Shown here one piece after another: positions 10,836 through 22,899 of a stretch of DNA of 64,000 nt (the stretch's first letter is position 1; each line of letters opens with the position of its first letter). The notes beneath the pieces are model-generated. The model ran no database searches, was not told the DNA's origin, and was given only the letters and a program-made list of their open reading frames with translations. Origin of the DNA: Megachile rotundata (taxonomy: Eukaryota > Arthropoda > Insecta > Hymenoptera > Megachilidae); NCBI RefSeq assembly GCF_050947335.1, contig NC_134995.1:5370501-5434500 (forward strand). Reading direction: 5' to 3'. The position numbers were made by a program, and so were the translations under genes.

Positions 10836-13600
10836 ATCCAAGCATGTTTTAAGAAATTTTTATTTCCAAGCTTCCAAACACCTAAATTACTAAGTTTACC
10901 TAATTAATTATTTAATTTAAACACTGTTCTAAAACGACCTGCAAATTTAATAGTAAACGTGTCGATTAGTCTTCACCCCTTAACCTACAAGTTAAGTCCA
11001 TCAGAGCTGCCTAATTATTACTGCATCGCTAAACTAAATAAAGAATGTTAAGATGTTCGATATATTTTGGATTTAGCAGTCATTACAAAAACCGCAATTG
11101 GTATCATACTCAAAACTCTTTTGAACTAGTTTTATCATATTTGCAATGTGCGTCACGAGTCTGACTCGATGTAGCCCAAGGGATTAACTACTTAAAATGG
11201 CAAAGTATCGCAAAGGAATTTAAAAAATAAATCGAAGTAGCAGAAACATAGAAAAGATGAAATTTCGCAAATTTCCCAACAGCGTAAAACGAAAAAAGAG
11301 CAACGTTTAATAACAGCGCTCTTTCGCATCCCGGTAGAACATTGCTTTAATACGGTCTCTCCTCCTTTTCCAAGGACTCCATCTTGCGTCTTCATCTCGT
11401 TTTCTTTCTACTCCGTCATGGGAAAAAGATCCGAGGGTATTTCTCATATTTTATTCCTGCTACCTCGCTGCTTTTTATTGCGGTTCGACTCAGACTGCGC
11501 ACCCCGCAGCTTCAACCATGGCTCGTAGCCTTTGAAGAGTCTCTAAAAAAACTCTAAGGATTACCGGAACCGAAAGAAATGCAAGGAAATTCGCACATCG
11601 CGCTGGAAATAATGACAGACGAGCCATTTTATTTGTCCTGTACTGCGGTCTCGTTTCGGTCGTTAAAGCAAGCTCAGAGTCGCGTGAAGGATTTACGAGA
11701 ACACAAAGGATCAGCAGTTTCTCGTTTTTATTTTATATACAAACATAGATCTCGATTTTGTACCCTCTTGGTACATCGCGTTCCTTCTCTCTGTGAGCGT
11801 CCTGTTTCCTTTGAATATTTCAGCAAACCGTAGAACACCGTGCGGAAAACTTTTCGCGTATGCTCATTTTGTGCGAACTGTGGTTTAAAGAAAATGGAAG
11901 GATTAACGGATTATAAAGGGATACTTAGTGCTAAGGACGAAGAAGTTTCACGAAAATAATTTTTACCTTCTGCCTTTTGTAATAAAGCGTTTTATTTACG
12001 AACACACTTTTTCTTCGTTAAAATTAATATAACCACTCTTAAAATAGGGGTAATAATTTGACAGAAATGATTTCCTTTCTCTTAACTGATATGTTCATTG
12101 ATTAATTTGGTGTAAATTTATGATCCCCTTATTCGGTTATAACCTTTAAAAATTTTCAAATCTTGTATTGGACACAATTTCTTCCTGTTAATTCATCGCA
12201 AGATATTATGAACTTACTATTTACCGAAAGGCAAGCAAAAGTATTAGCTTGGACATATGAACTAATTGTGAAGGTCTCCAGATAGTTGGAACAGTTATTA
12301 GCAAAGCTATTACTCTGCCTACCGATTTCCTTTGCTAAAGCTCGAAGAAACTAATGGAGACTGTCGTCCTGAAAATACAATTTTCAGACAATCTGGTTTC
12401 CTGGCGGACGGACAGCAATCAAGCACCACTTAAGCCCTCATCGTTCGTTTTATGATCCCGCAACAAGTATACCGGAGACGAGGAAATTAAACGGTCTCGA
12501 AAATGTCTACAACTACTGCGTTCACGATGTATTTATCTGTATGTGGCCCGATTTGGACGTCTGCACATTCAGGAAACGTTTATTAGAGCGTGATACGGGC
12601 CAACAGCACTTTACAAAATATTCATTTTTTTCCCTTTCAGGCGATTTTTTTCTGGTGATCCGTTAAATTACGAGTTATGCATTAATTTGTGCGCACACGA
12701 TGTTCCGCGTGAATCTTTTTACTAATAGCAATTCATTTACACTTACAAGAAACACGTTCTGTGAACCAATCAAATACAATTAGTAAAACTATTCGTCGCG
12801 TCCATGAACAGCTAGATTGGATGAATTATTGTAATTAATATTAACTGCACGAGTGAAATTGTCATTGTAATTTTTATTAAAAACATTTGTATTCGTTCTG
12901 AAATTAAATCACTGTACATATGTGTTTTATAAACTTTATCTTATTAATTCCAGGCCAATTAATTAATTGATGTTAAGTGCATGGGCACATAATATATTAT
13001 ATCACTGTTTTAGGGTTGATATTGTGTTGACTGTTATTACTGCCACTTTCATTAGTGACTGATACTGTACACTGTACGGTTGTAGTCTCCGGACCCTTGA
13101 TGAAGCTACCTGCAATGTTGGTCAAACATTGAGAACATTTTGCTTCTGGATAGAGCTTGTAGCTACCTCAGAGTCTCAAACAGCATTAACCGTAATACAA
13201 ACGGTATTAACTATAATTTCCAACGAAACATATATTTAACAAAATTTCTCATGCATACTTTTAAAACGAAAAACTATGTATGTTATAGCATAGTTTTATA
13301 CTCATATACTATTTTTTTTGTTATGTTCGCAATCTTTTATATTGGTTCACATACTGTTACAAACACGTGTTTTTAAAAGTGCTGTAAATATGCGATTATG
13401 TATGTTGTATGTATACGTATAGAATAAACGAAGTTTCTTATTATATGTTATTATATGTAATTTAAACCCTGACAGATTTGAAAATATCACAATTTCTGTT
13501 TCAAGCCTTCGAATCTAGAGAAGATAAAATTTTTACTTTTTTAAAGTAATAATTATGAAGTATGAAATATGGTACATGAAATATTAAATAACTGGAATAT
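10836..13600. other. Intergenic DNA without recognisable gene
   Basis: Mixed AT-rich sequence with slightly GC-richer patches near 11340-11870 and 12330-12600. No frame in it resembles a known protein, and I found no exon-like block with good splice borders. Those patches could be non-coding regulatory sequence, but nothing visible proves it. Confidence 0.4.
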
Positions 13601-13616
13601 CAAGTGTTAAGTATCG

Positions 13617-13820
13617 AGTGTCAAGTGTCAAGTGTCAAGTGTCAAGTGTCAAGTGTCAAGTGTCAAGTGTCAAGTGTCAAGTGTCAAGTGTCAAGTGTCA
13701 AGTGTCAAGTGTCAAGTGTCAAGTGTCAAGTGTCAAGTGTCAAGTGTCAAGTGTCAAGTGTCAAGTGTCAAGTGTCAAGTGTCAAGTGTCAAGTGTCAAG
13801 TGTCAAGTGTCAAGTGTCAA
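13617..13820. repeat. Homogeneous heptamer satellite (AAGTGTC)x29
   Basis: About 29 nearly perfect tandem copies of AAGTGTC cover 204 bases. Because 7 is not a multiple of 3, all three plus-strand frames encode the same VSSVKCQ heptapeptide. The overlapping long frames are therefore artefacts of the repeat. Confidence 0.97.
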
Positions 13821-14040
13821 ATGTGAACTGTCAAATTTTAAATATCAAATACAAGTACCAACTACCAAATACCAAGTGCCAAATATCAAATACGAAATAC
13901 GAAATACCAAATACCAAATGCCAAATATCTAGTTTCAAATACCAAATACCAAATACCAAATGCCAAATATTTAGTTCCAAATACCAAATACCAAATACCA
14001 AATACCAAGCATCAAATACTAAGTACCAAATATAATATAC
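13821..14040. repeat. Degenerate heptamer tail (AAATACC)n
   Basis: The homogeneous array grades into variant 7-base units, mainly AAATACC, AAATGCC and AAATATC. This looks like an older, diverged flank of the same satellite. Confidence 0.85.
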
Positions 14041-15460
14041 GAAATATTAAATGTGGGGAACAGAAAGTGAAATAAAATATAAGTTACAAACATTTCCAGA
14101 ACACCCTATACATTGTTATCAATATTTTTATATCAATCATCTTCACAATCTCGGTAACTGTACAAAAGGAGTGCGTCATAAATATTCAACCACTACCAGG
14201 CTATAAAATTGTTCTTTCTTTCCTGAAGAACAAGTTTTCGCTTTAAGTAATAGAGGCATTGGATCGGAAAGATTTATTTAGTAGCTTGTATCTGATGGAC
14301 GTAGTCTGAACGAGAGCAGCAGCGGTCGAGACCGGTACATGGCTTTCATCAATGAAATCAAGTTAGTAGTATCTAGAGAGGTTTCCGGAGAGACAGGAAG
14401 GTGTAATGAGAGTAGTTTAGTGCTTAATCGGGGTTTCTCGAGCGGCCTCTCAAACTACTCCAATTAACTTCGCGCCAAGCCCGATTGCCGGTAGATTCAA
14501 GGGTAAATCCGCATGATATTGATTAAATTTAGAATGGGCCACGAAGGAAGCGAGTTAAAGTTTTCTTTAATACGGCTAGCCGAACTGTCGTTTGGATAAT
14601 TAATCAGTGCAACGTCAGCGAAGGGCAAACTTCGGGTTGATTTAATGCGGAGTCTGCGGTTTAAGCAACCTCAATGAACGGAAGTAGATTAATCGTTGAA
14701 TTAAAGTTAAAACTATCGCCTTGAGAACTTTAATGAATATTGTTTGTAGACATAAATTAGTATCAAGAAACCATTAAATATTTATTTACGTTTTTACGCA
14801 TTCACTACTATACTGAGTTCAAAATTAAAAATGCTAATACTTTAAGTTTTAACAAATGTTACCAAATATTTTCAGTTACGAAAGTGCATTTTTTATATAG
14901 ATGTCTGTATAAAAATTAAAGTGTCATATATGACAGTAAAAGTGTTACATACTTTAATAAATAACATATAAGTGTATGTACACTTACTTTGCAAATATGT
15001 ACATTTTTTGTACACTTATTTTTTAAATGAATTTTCGAAATTTTTATACACTTAGTTTATATGTGTACGAATTTGAAAATTTAAAATAGAGTTATATAAA
15101 TTTAAAAATATAAATTTTATTTATATAAAATAAAGTATATCGCATTCATTGTATTCATGATTTATTGTAAACACGAAAAATGTTAGATAGATATTTTCTA
15201 TGTATAACTAGTAATAAGTTTACTAATGAAGAAAAGTAAAATTATATGAAAGAACTACATGTCACAAATCCATAAGAACAAATAAAAATACATTTTTTCT
15301 CAAAAATTAATTTTTAATTTTTTTTAATCAGATTTATGTGTTAATGGAATATTATCTAGTTATTCCTGGAAAGGAATGATTTTACAAGCTTTCTTACTCT
15401 GCTTGTACTAGGACTGCTGGAGAAAGAAACCATTTTCTTCACAAAATAATCGAATCCTAC
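14041..15460. other. Intergenic DNA, complex patch at 14.2-14.7 kb
   Basis: The 14220-14720 segment is of higher complexity and GC content than its surroundings and free of simple repeats. It has no convincing reading frame. The rest is AT-rich. I see no gene. Confidence 0.4.
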
Positions 15461-15464
15461 ATTC

Positions 15465-16010
15465 AATAAATCCCTACATTTCCAAATATCTAAGTTTCCA
15501 AGTACCTGCATCTTCGAATCGCTACATCCTCAAATTTCTACATTTTCAACTGCCTACATCCTCAAATCTCTAGATCCCCAAATTTCTACATTCCAAAATG
15601 CCTACATCCCCAAATTTCTGCATTGCCAAATGACTACATCCTGAAATTTCGGGACCTCTAATCACTGAGTTCCCAAAATTCCAAGGTTCTTAACTTAAAA
15701 AATCCTGTAATCGCTACATTTTCAAATCCCTACATCCTCAACTCTCTACATTCCCAAATCCAACGTTTCCAAGTCTCTACATCATTAAATTCTTATATCT
15801 CCAAATACCTGCATCCTCAAATCGCTACATCCCCAAATTGCCAAATTTTCAACTGCCTCTACCCTCAAATCTCTAGATCCTCAAATTTCTGAATTCCCAA
15901 ATGACCACATACTCAAATCCCTACATTCCCAAATCCCTGCATGCTCAAATCAGTCTATGTCCAAATCCCCAAGTTTCCAATTTACTAAATCCCTAAATCC
16001 GTAGACTCAC
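15465..16010. repeat. Degenerate octamer-type array (CCCAAATT/CTACATYC)
   Basis: Alternating short units such as CTACATCC and CCAAATTT repeat with many substitutions. They resemble the octamer family at 5.9-6.8 kb but are more diverged. Confidence 0.75.
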
Positions 16011-16281
16011 ACACCTCCAGAAAAATAAATTGTCAAAAATCCGTAAAAGAAAGTGGTTTCTCTCCTCTGTTGCGTTCTTATTCCAACATTCGTAGTGCAA
16101 ACAAAGCAAAAATTCGACTACACACTGACAACGCTAGTAACTGGCTTAATGAGGACGCTTCTAAAAACGGTCACTTTCACTTTCCTTTTCGCTCCTTCCA
16201 TTTTTCTGTTCTCTTTCAGATGTCCACTACGCGCAGCAACATTTAACAATTTTTTCTATAGCCACAAAACATTCGCAGATG

Positions 16282-19200
16282 TTATCTGCGAACGTAGGTG
16301 GGCACTTGGTCGCATTCGAGCTTATAGCTACCAAACGGTTTGTTGTTGTGTATGTTGTTTACGGCCATGTGCGCGTACACGCGAGGGTTTCGTGCCCCGA
16401 GCACGTAGCGGCCATATCGAGATAGGACCAGGGCTAAAACAGGATTGGGCGGTGGATGTAGCTCGCTGTTGTAACTATCATCGTTTAGAATCCCGCTCAG
16501 GAAGTGATCGAGAGCTTTGATGACCGTCGTTATGTCTTGCGAATTACGATGGGGATTCGTCGTCTGAGCCTTCCCACGATAGACCAATCCTGCATGATCC
16601 GAATCGTCCGTTAGGTATTCATCGCGCTCTTCCACAACTTGATACGAGGAAGATCGTTGAGGAACGTGGGGATGATGTTCGACCCTGGATCGCAGCCTCG
16701 ACCCACCATTTATCGACGTTTTAACCGTGCCAGTTGTCGATATTCCGTGGCTCGTTTGCACCTGCTTCGCCGTTCTCGAACTGCAAATTCGAGATGAGCA
16801 ATTAGAGAGAGATGTCACTACATTGGTTAGCTCGCGGAAAATCTGTGTTATTACGGGGACAGTTTTGGAATTTTAAAACTTTTTGTGTTTGGAAAGGGGA
16901 TTTGGAGACAAACGGGTAGAAGTTTTCTACGTTCCAGAGTTTCAGTATTTGGATATTTGAATATATTCCTACTGTGTAAGTTCAGAATTTTTGGATATTA
17001 TACTGGAGTAATTAACCAAAGTATATATGTATATACATATACAGGGTGGCTCACCACATTTTGTCAATAATTTTTTCACATAAATAGATTAATACTTTTA
17101 TATTACATACATATATTATATAATATTATATTATATTATATTATATATAACACATGATTTGGAATGTTAGCTACGATTTGAGAATTTCATGGGTTTCTAA
17201 TTTGGGAATTCATGGACTTCGGAGTTTGATAGGAAATTCGAAAATTTCAAAACTAAAGAATTTAAAAGTGATGATTTAAACATTTTTTAGTTTCAGTATT
17301 TGGAAATTTCAAAATCATACAAGAGTATGAAAATTTGAAAATTCTAAAACTTGGAAGTTCATGGACTTAGCGTTTGAAAATTTAGAAATTTAAAAATTCG
17401 AGATTTAAAAATCTGGGAATGACGATTCAGATATTTGAGAGTTTATGGGTTTAGAAATTTGATAATTTGTGAATTGAAGAATTAAAAAATTTAGAAATTG
17501 TTTCATCGCAGGATTATAAGGTAAGAGACAATTAAAAGTAAGATTAAATTTGATAAAAGTTGACTAAATTTATAAGGTAAGATTAAATTTGATCATTTAA
17601 CATAATTTGTGCGTTGTCAAATGTTCGAAAGATAAAGTTAAAGGACGCGAATAATTTTGGAACAATCCTGTGCGCAAATTCGAATGCAAATCGCATACTG
17701 TTATTAGTAATGCCATGTGAATCGTTTATAATTCTTTTTGTGCCAATTGCATAGGATTATAGTAGACTCTTTCTACCTTAACGAAAAGAATAATTTGTTC
17801 CGCTCGATTTAGCCTCTTCTCACAACGCTTAGTTGAACGTAAAATAAGTTCGTTTCAATGACATAAAAGACATTCGACTGAAAGGAACAATGCAACAGTC
17901 TCCTCCTTCCAACTTCTCGCGTCCTACTTCTTTTGACCAGTAACAGAATCCAGTCATCGTGAAAAATATAATTGTAGATTATTTTCAGCTAAAATGCTGA
18001 CAATACGTATTTTCTGTCCTTAATTAAACTAGCGAAAAGTTGGGCCATGTAAAAAGAGTACCACCGCTGAACTTCGTTTTCGGGCGCCATTTTGACTTCT
18101 TCAGCGAATGGTATCCTATAATGGTATTAAGAGGAGTCTTCTGGCAATCGTTGTTCAAATAATTTAAATACAGAAACATACGAGTAGTACAGATTGAATA
18201 CTCATTCGTACCGAGAATGTTTCTGTTGAGTCAGTTCATATTTTAACATGATTTTGAAGATCGGCGAAACGGAATTTGGCAAAAGAGAAATACTAGCGTG
18301 TCAATGCTACGTCCATAATACTACCAAAGTTTTAAATAATGACAATCAAATAATTTCAGTTTTTTTAATATGCTCAAAATACTTCGAACAATTTAATCAA
18401 TATGATATTTGAAGTGATTGAAAATTCTGTTTATTTTTTCTCCTCTTTCCTGAATTATTTTCTTCTCCCGTATCAATTGAACATTCTTGTATGCTCACTC
18501 TTATGAGCGATAATTTGAATATTGTTAAGTATAAAGTAATTTGTTTCTTGTTAGAGCAAAGTTTCTTGTTTTGCGATTGAAGGGTTTAGCGACCTAGGGA
18601 TTCGAGGATTTGAAGATTTGGGGATTTCAGGACTTTTGGAATTTGGGAATGAAGGTAATTGAAAATGTAGAGATTCTAAGATAAAGGAATTTGGAAAATT
18701 TAGCGATTGGAGGATTCAGCGACCTAGGGGTTTGAGGATTTGAAGATTTGGGGGTTTGAGGATTTTTGAAATTTGGGAATCAAGGTAATTGAAAATGTAG
18801 AGACTCTAGGATATAGCAATTTGGTAATTTAGCAATTGGGGGATTCAGCGACCTAGGGATTCGAGGCTTTCAAGATTTGATGATTTCAGAATTTTTGGAA
18901 TTTGGGAATGAAGGTAATTAAAAATGTAGAGATTCTAAGATAAAGGAATTTGGTAATTTAACGATTTGGAGATTTAAAGATTTGATGACGTGGGAATGTA
19001 TGAATTTGGGGATACAGATTTAAGTATGTAGGTATGTGGGCATGTAATAATTTAAGGACGTATGAATTTGGGAATGTAGTTAGAAAATTTCATATTTCCA
19101 TATTGTCGATGGAAAAACAATACTCAGCATGCTATTCATAAAATTTTTTATGAAACTGAGCTTTTTAATATATTGCATATTGCGATTACTTGGAACAACA

Positions 19201-20592
19201 AGTTTGATTATGTGCAAATATTGAACTAGCAGTATAAACAAGTATTGTAGTGTGTAGATTGGAAAGTAAATATGTGTTGCAATATTGTTACGACGTGAAG
19301 TTCAAATAGTAATTAACCTAACGCTCATTGTTTTGAAAGGATTAAAAATAATGATACTAACAATTTTTCCGCATCAATTAGTCAATCATATTGACCAGAA
19401 AGTCACGATTTCCTAACAAGTTAGAATTAAAATATCTCCTAAACTAATGCTTTTTTCACATAAATAGATTAATATTTTTTTGTAAAGAATATGAAGGAGT
19501 ATCAGCTGATGCAATAAAAAATATATGATACCATTTACAAAAACATTAATTATCTTCATATGTCCTTTACACGTCCACAAAAAAATATACCACCAGCAGA
19601 CAAGTCTAGAGTAACCATTTGTACTGATTTTTTGTTGTATTTTGTCATACGTTATAGGTCAAATATACTGCTAAATATTCACTGTATTATAGTCAGTATA
19701 TTAGTATTTACATACTAAGTACATTAAAAGAATATATCACTTTGACAGAGTTTGAATTAAGTCTACATTAATCAAGTCACAAAGTTTTGCTAATCAAACC
19801 CTATGTAATCGTTAATTACGGTTCATAACATTTATAATATAATGCTCATGAAATTTCAAATTTAAAAATGCCATAAACGCTAAGTTGGCTATATAAGTGG
19901 CTATTTTACGTTAAAAATAATAACAACACATCAGCCACTGCAGGAAATGCAAACAGACTGCGATTCAATATAAGATCATCTCTGAAGGAAGGCCTAAGGG
20001 ACAAATCGACTCAAAATATGCTGCTCAAAGCATCTAAACTGTACAACAAGCTGTAATAACCCTAAGTCGCTAATAACCCATGAGCAGTTGTTGTGACTAT
20101 AAATAAATAAATGAAAAAAAGCTCATATAATCGTTTTGATTAGACTTGTGTACTACAAGTACCAGTTTGTGTATGTTCTTTTATGCCACCAAATTGTGTC
20201 AGATTCTGCTTTCGAACCACAATAGAACATTTGTCGTATTATCCCTCGAACTTCAACAATCTCGAAAAGTGAATTCCTTACCTTTGCTTATCGGTGATTG
20301 ATTTAATCTTCTGATCTCTGGACGGTAACTTGAGGTCGATCAATAGTGGTTTCAGGTATGAATACCCGGCTTGTGTTTGTCTTTCTGTAAAACCTCTACC
20401 TGAGGCCCCGACGTCTTCCAAGCCATTGTCCAAGGCATGGTTGGCGAAAACAGCGTGTTGCGAAAGTTTTGGGGACACGGTGTTCGTAGTTGGTAAGTAA
20501 CCAATGGGCGGAGATTGTAAACTTGTCGCTGGTTGGAAATCTCTAGGTACCTCTGTTGTCAATATGCCACTGGCCGGATAGAGAAACGTTAC
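16282..20592 (-). CDS. Uncharacterised, probably extracellular insect protein (two 3' exons)
   Basis: Two minus-strand exons, 20592-20282 and 16780-16282, join in frame. The first ends at AG before a strong GTAAGG donor. The second follows a TTTGCAG acceptor and supplies the T that completes AGT (Ser). The joined frame gives about 268 residues and stops at 16282. The exon at 20592 follows an ATTCAG acceptor in phase 0, so a start or signal-peptide exon is missing and must lie upstream (above 20592). The protein is low-complexity: the first exon carries VTFLYPASG, PPIGYLPTT and AGYSYLKP, resembling Tyr/Pro-rich insect cuticle-associated proteins. The second is Ser/Arg/His-rich and ends in a compact HPPPNPVLALVLSRYGRYVLG-type tail. 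The 3.5-kb intron holds satellites and MITE pieces. The family is not identified. Confidence 0.62.
17041..17100. mobile_element. Deletion derivative of the CAGGGTGGCTC MITE
   Basis: The terminal sequence CAGGGTGGCTCACCACATTT is followed within a few bases by a block (TTTTTTCACATAAATAGATT) that in the 40-kb copy lies about 230 bases inside the arm. This is an internally deleted copy in the intron of the minus-strand gene. It is followed by an AT microsatellite at about 17110-17150. Confidence 0.7.
17160..17520. repeat. Degenerate short A/T-rich array
   Basis: Imperfect units around GGAAATTT, GAAAATTT and GAATTTGA repeat irregularly. They look like a diverged, opposite-strand member of the octamer family (AAATTTCC). 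Confidence 0.6.
17521..18565. other. Intron sequence, nothing recognised
   Basis: This lies inside the intron of the minus-strand gene. No exon, transposon or array is recognisable. Confidence 0.4.
18570..19080. repeat. 130-bp minisatellite, about 3 copies
   Basis: The sequence GACCTAGG followed by GATTTGAAGATTTG recurs at 18591, 18721 and 18850, a spacing of 130 and 129 bases. Each unit also carries GAAGGTAATTGAAAATGTAG or a close variant. Copies decay after about 18975. The unit is itself built from short GGATTTG-like words. Confidence 0.88.
19385..19625. mobile_element. Partial arm of the CAGGGTGGCTC MITE
   Basis: This block matches the right arm of the complete element at 40160-41099, from ATTGACCAGAAAGT through the TATACCACCAGCA region. 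It lacks the outer end with CCACATTTTG, so it is a truncated copy. Confidence 0.8.
19920..20120 (+). mobile_element. Possible LINE 3' end
   Basis: A higher-complexity stretch ends in a TAAATAAATAAATG-like simple repeat, as non-LTR retrotransposon tails often do. It also contains a frame fragment before several stop codons. No reverse transcriptase motif is visible, so the identification is weak. Confidence 0.25.
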
Positions 20593-20599
20593 CTGAATT

Positions 20600-21715
20600 G
20601 GATCATTTTTGCGCTTTATTTCTACGATGTATTGAAATACTCTTACTCGGTGTGTTTCATAAATGTTCCCCATATTTTCAATGTTACGAATTTTTGATCA
20701 GTGTTCTGAAACTACTAACTCGTAGTATGTAAATAAATTGTTTAAAAGAAAACTGACGTAATAAGCTGGGTTAAAACCTTATATTCACGCGTTTCATAAA
20801 CGTTCCAATCTTGTATACTCTTTTTACATTAATCGAGCTTCATAAGCAACCTCATTATGTCACCTACGTTAGTTTCATTTCATATAAGATTCCTTTCTGA
20901 AGGTTAGAAAATGTTTCAAACAAGTTTGAACGAACCTGCTAATGAGTTGTTGCACTCGCCATTACTGACAAACTCATTTAATGACAAATAACGAATGAAA
21001 CGATTGATTGACCAAAGCCTTAAAATATTGGAATTAAAAGAATTTTATTTGCCGTTTAAAAAGATTTGTTATTAGTGTTCGTTAACTGATACAATTAAGA
21101 ATTTTAATAAGTCAATAACTATGTATACGTTTATAAGGACGTCAATAAATATTACATATGTTTTCGATGGAAATAAAAACGTAATATAAAATAAAAATAC
21201 AGTTTACCAAATACAAAATAATGACGTCGTCGAGGTAGACCAACATTCTGGAAGGTTTTTGAAATAACTAAAACGACAGCATACGCATCGAGAACTTTTT
21301 ATACCCTGTAATGCTGTTTGCCCTAAAAGCGAAGTCTTGTCAATGGCAGGAAACGTGTAAGTACTGTATTTATCTACATACTGAAAGATTTCTTAGCTTT
21401 CTCTTTTTCTACGTTTTTTATTACGAAATCTCTACTCACATTTTAGTCACGTCGTTTTTGACAACGTTTTTGACAACGTCAATTGAACGTTACCGTAATG
21501 AACGTTACCATTTAAAGGTATTACAATTTTTAATTTGTATATAAGCAAAAGCTGTAAAGATAATATTCTAAAATTATAGTCCGCAGTTTAGACTCTAGAT
21601 AAAGGCCTAGAAGAATATCCGAAAACGTTGGTGTCAGATACTAGTTTCACATTTTTTCAACATTTTATTTCAAAAGGCTCATTAACATTTCATGTTAAAA
21701 ATAATTAAATAACTA
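20600..21715. other. Upstream region of the minus-strand gene
   Basis: AT-rich sequence that should contain or lead to the missing 5' exon of the gene at 16282-20592. I could not identify a signal-peptide exon with a phase-0 donor here. Confidence 0.35.
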
Positions 21716-21723
21716 TTATATTA

Positions 21724-22898
21724 AGGTAAAGGTACCAGTAGTTGACAGTTTAAGGAATTTTTTTGTCTATTTGTTCATATGGCTTAGGCTAAGTTCACTT
21801 TATGGAAAATTTATAATTACCAGTCGCTGCACAAACTATTCTTCTATTATATTACAACAAGTATTCATTCCTGATGGCGGTTGCAAATTTTTTTCTTTTT
21901 TTCTTCTAAACGTAGAATTTGATTAAATAGTTGACACCCAGCGGAAACAGAAAATTGAGTAGTTGACATCCTTTTGTTTCAGTAGTTAACGTAGAAAAAA
22001 AATCCAATTAACGAACTAGGCTTGGTAATGTGTGAATACAGAATTTTTTTGAACATTTAAAAAAGATTATTCGTGAATAAGTTTACAAAAAAATATTTAA
22101 TAATTAAGGGTTAATATGAAGAGTTAATAATAAATATTTAATATGAAGAGTTCGAACACTCCTCATATCGGAGGTATCCTCATATCAGTTTTTTATTGCA
22201 TTTTCTCCTGCATCAGTCAATACTCTGGCTGGGCCCATTTTTCTTTTAATTGGATGTTTGCCTTCAACCTCGCATTTTAAAGTTGCCCTCGGAACACTAA
22301 ATTTCCTAGCTGCCGTTTTATACGGAGTTTTATGGAGCCGAACATCTTCCAGAGCCGCTTGCATAGTCTCTTCTGTATAATTTCTGAAGTTACGTAGGAG
22401 GCATCTCAAAATTGACAGAGGAACAAAGTCAGTAGTTGACACGTAGTAATTTAATAGTTGACACCCCATGTCAACTACTGAATAGTAGACCATTACAAGT
22501 TTCAGTAATCGACACGGAGTGTATTTAGACAATTAAAATTGTTGCCAATTTTAATAAATAAACCTCTTTTTAAGTTTCAAACAACATAAACGAATGCCCT
22601 TTTTAGTCACAATAATTAAATAATACAAACTTGCAATACTTACATTTTAACGAAATCCTTAGCGATTTATATAAAAAAACACTGAAAAATCGTAAGAGCC
22701 GTGCGCAAGATTGATTAATCAGTTGCTATTACATTTTTGAATGGCGGATGTGCACAATAGTTCGTAATTAAGCCACTGAAGCATGCCAGTATACAGATTA
22801 ATGTTTGATGTATTCCAACTTGTGGCTTCCTTATTTATTTACTTTTTTTGAAAAAGTGTCAAGTACAGGTACAGTGTCAACTACTGGTGCTCTTACCT
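21724..22898. mobile_element. pogo-like DNA transposon, non-autonomous
   Basis: The ends AGGTAAAGGTACCAGTAG and, inverted, AGGTAAGAGCACCAGTAG both continue into TTGACA and are flanked by TA on each side (722-723 and 899-900). This gives a 1175-bp element. Inside is a minus-strand psq-type helix-turn-helix frame. At least seven copies of the word GTAGTTGACA or a near variant lie in both orientations, consistent with subterminal transposase-binding repeats. There is no room for a complete DDE domain, and none is seen. Confidence 0.75.
22185..22532 (-). pseudogene. psq-type helix-turn-helix fragment of pogo-like transposase
   Basis: The frame contains YTEETMQAALEDVRL, then a KTAARKFSVPRATL block, then GKHPIKRKMGP. 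This is the order seen in the psq/CENP-B-like DNA-binding helix-turn-helix of pogo and Jerky-type transposases. The homologous part covers roughly 65 residues and starts near base 22388. The upstream in-frame part reads through repeat DNA and is probably not original coding sequence. It stops after ENAIKN, with no CENP-B HTH or DDE catalytic domain. It could be a domesticated DNA-binding fragment, but truncation inside a transposon makes a relic more likely. Confidence 0.72.
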
Positions 22899-22899
22899 T

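Noticed and set aside
13604..14035. Long frames encoding VSSVKCQ repeats
   Set aside because: They arise in all three plus frames because a stop-free heptamer is repeated. No start context, splice site or family match exists.
16053..16520. 155-residue plus-strand frame
   Set aside because: It lies opposite the spliced minus-strand exon at 16282-16780, whose borders and phase fit an exon 3.5 kb away. The plus frame has no such support.
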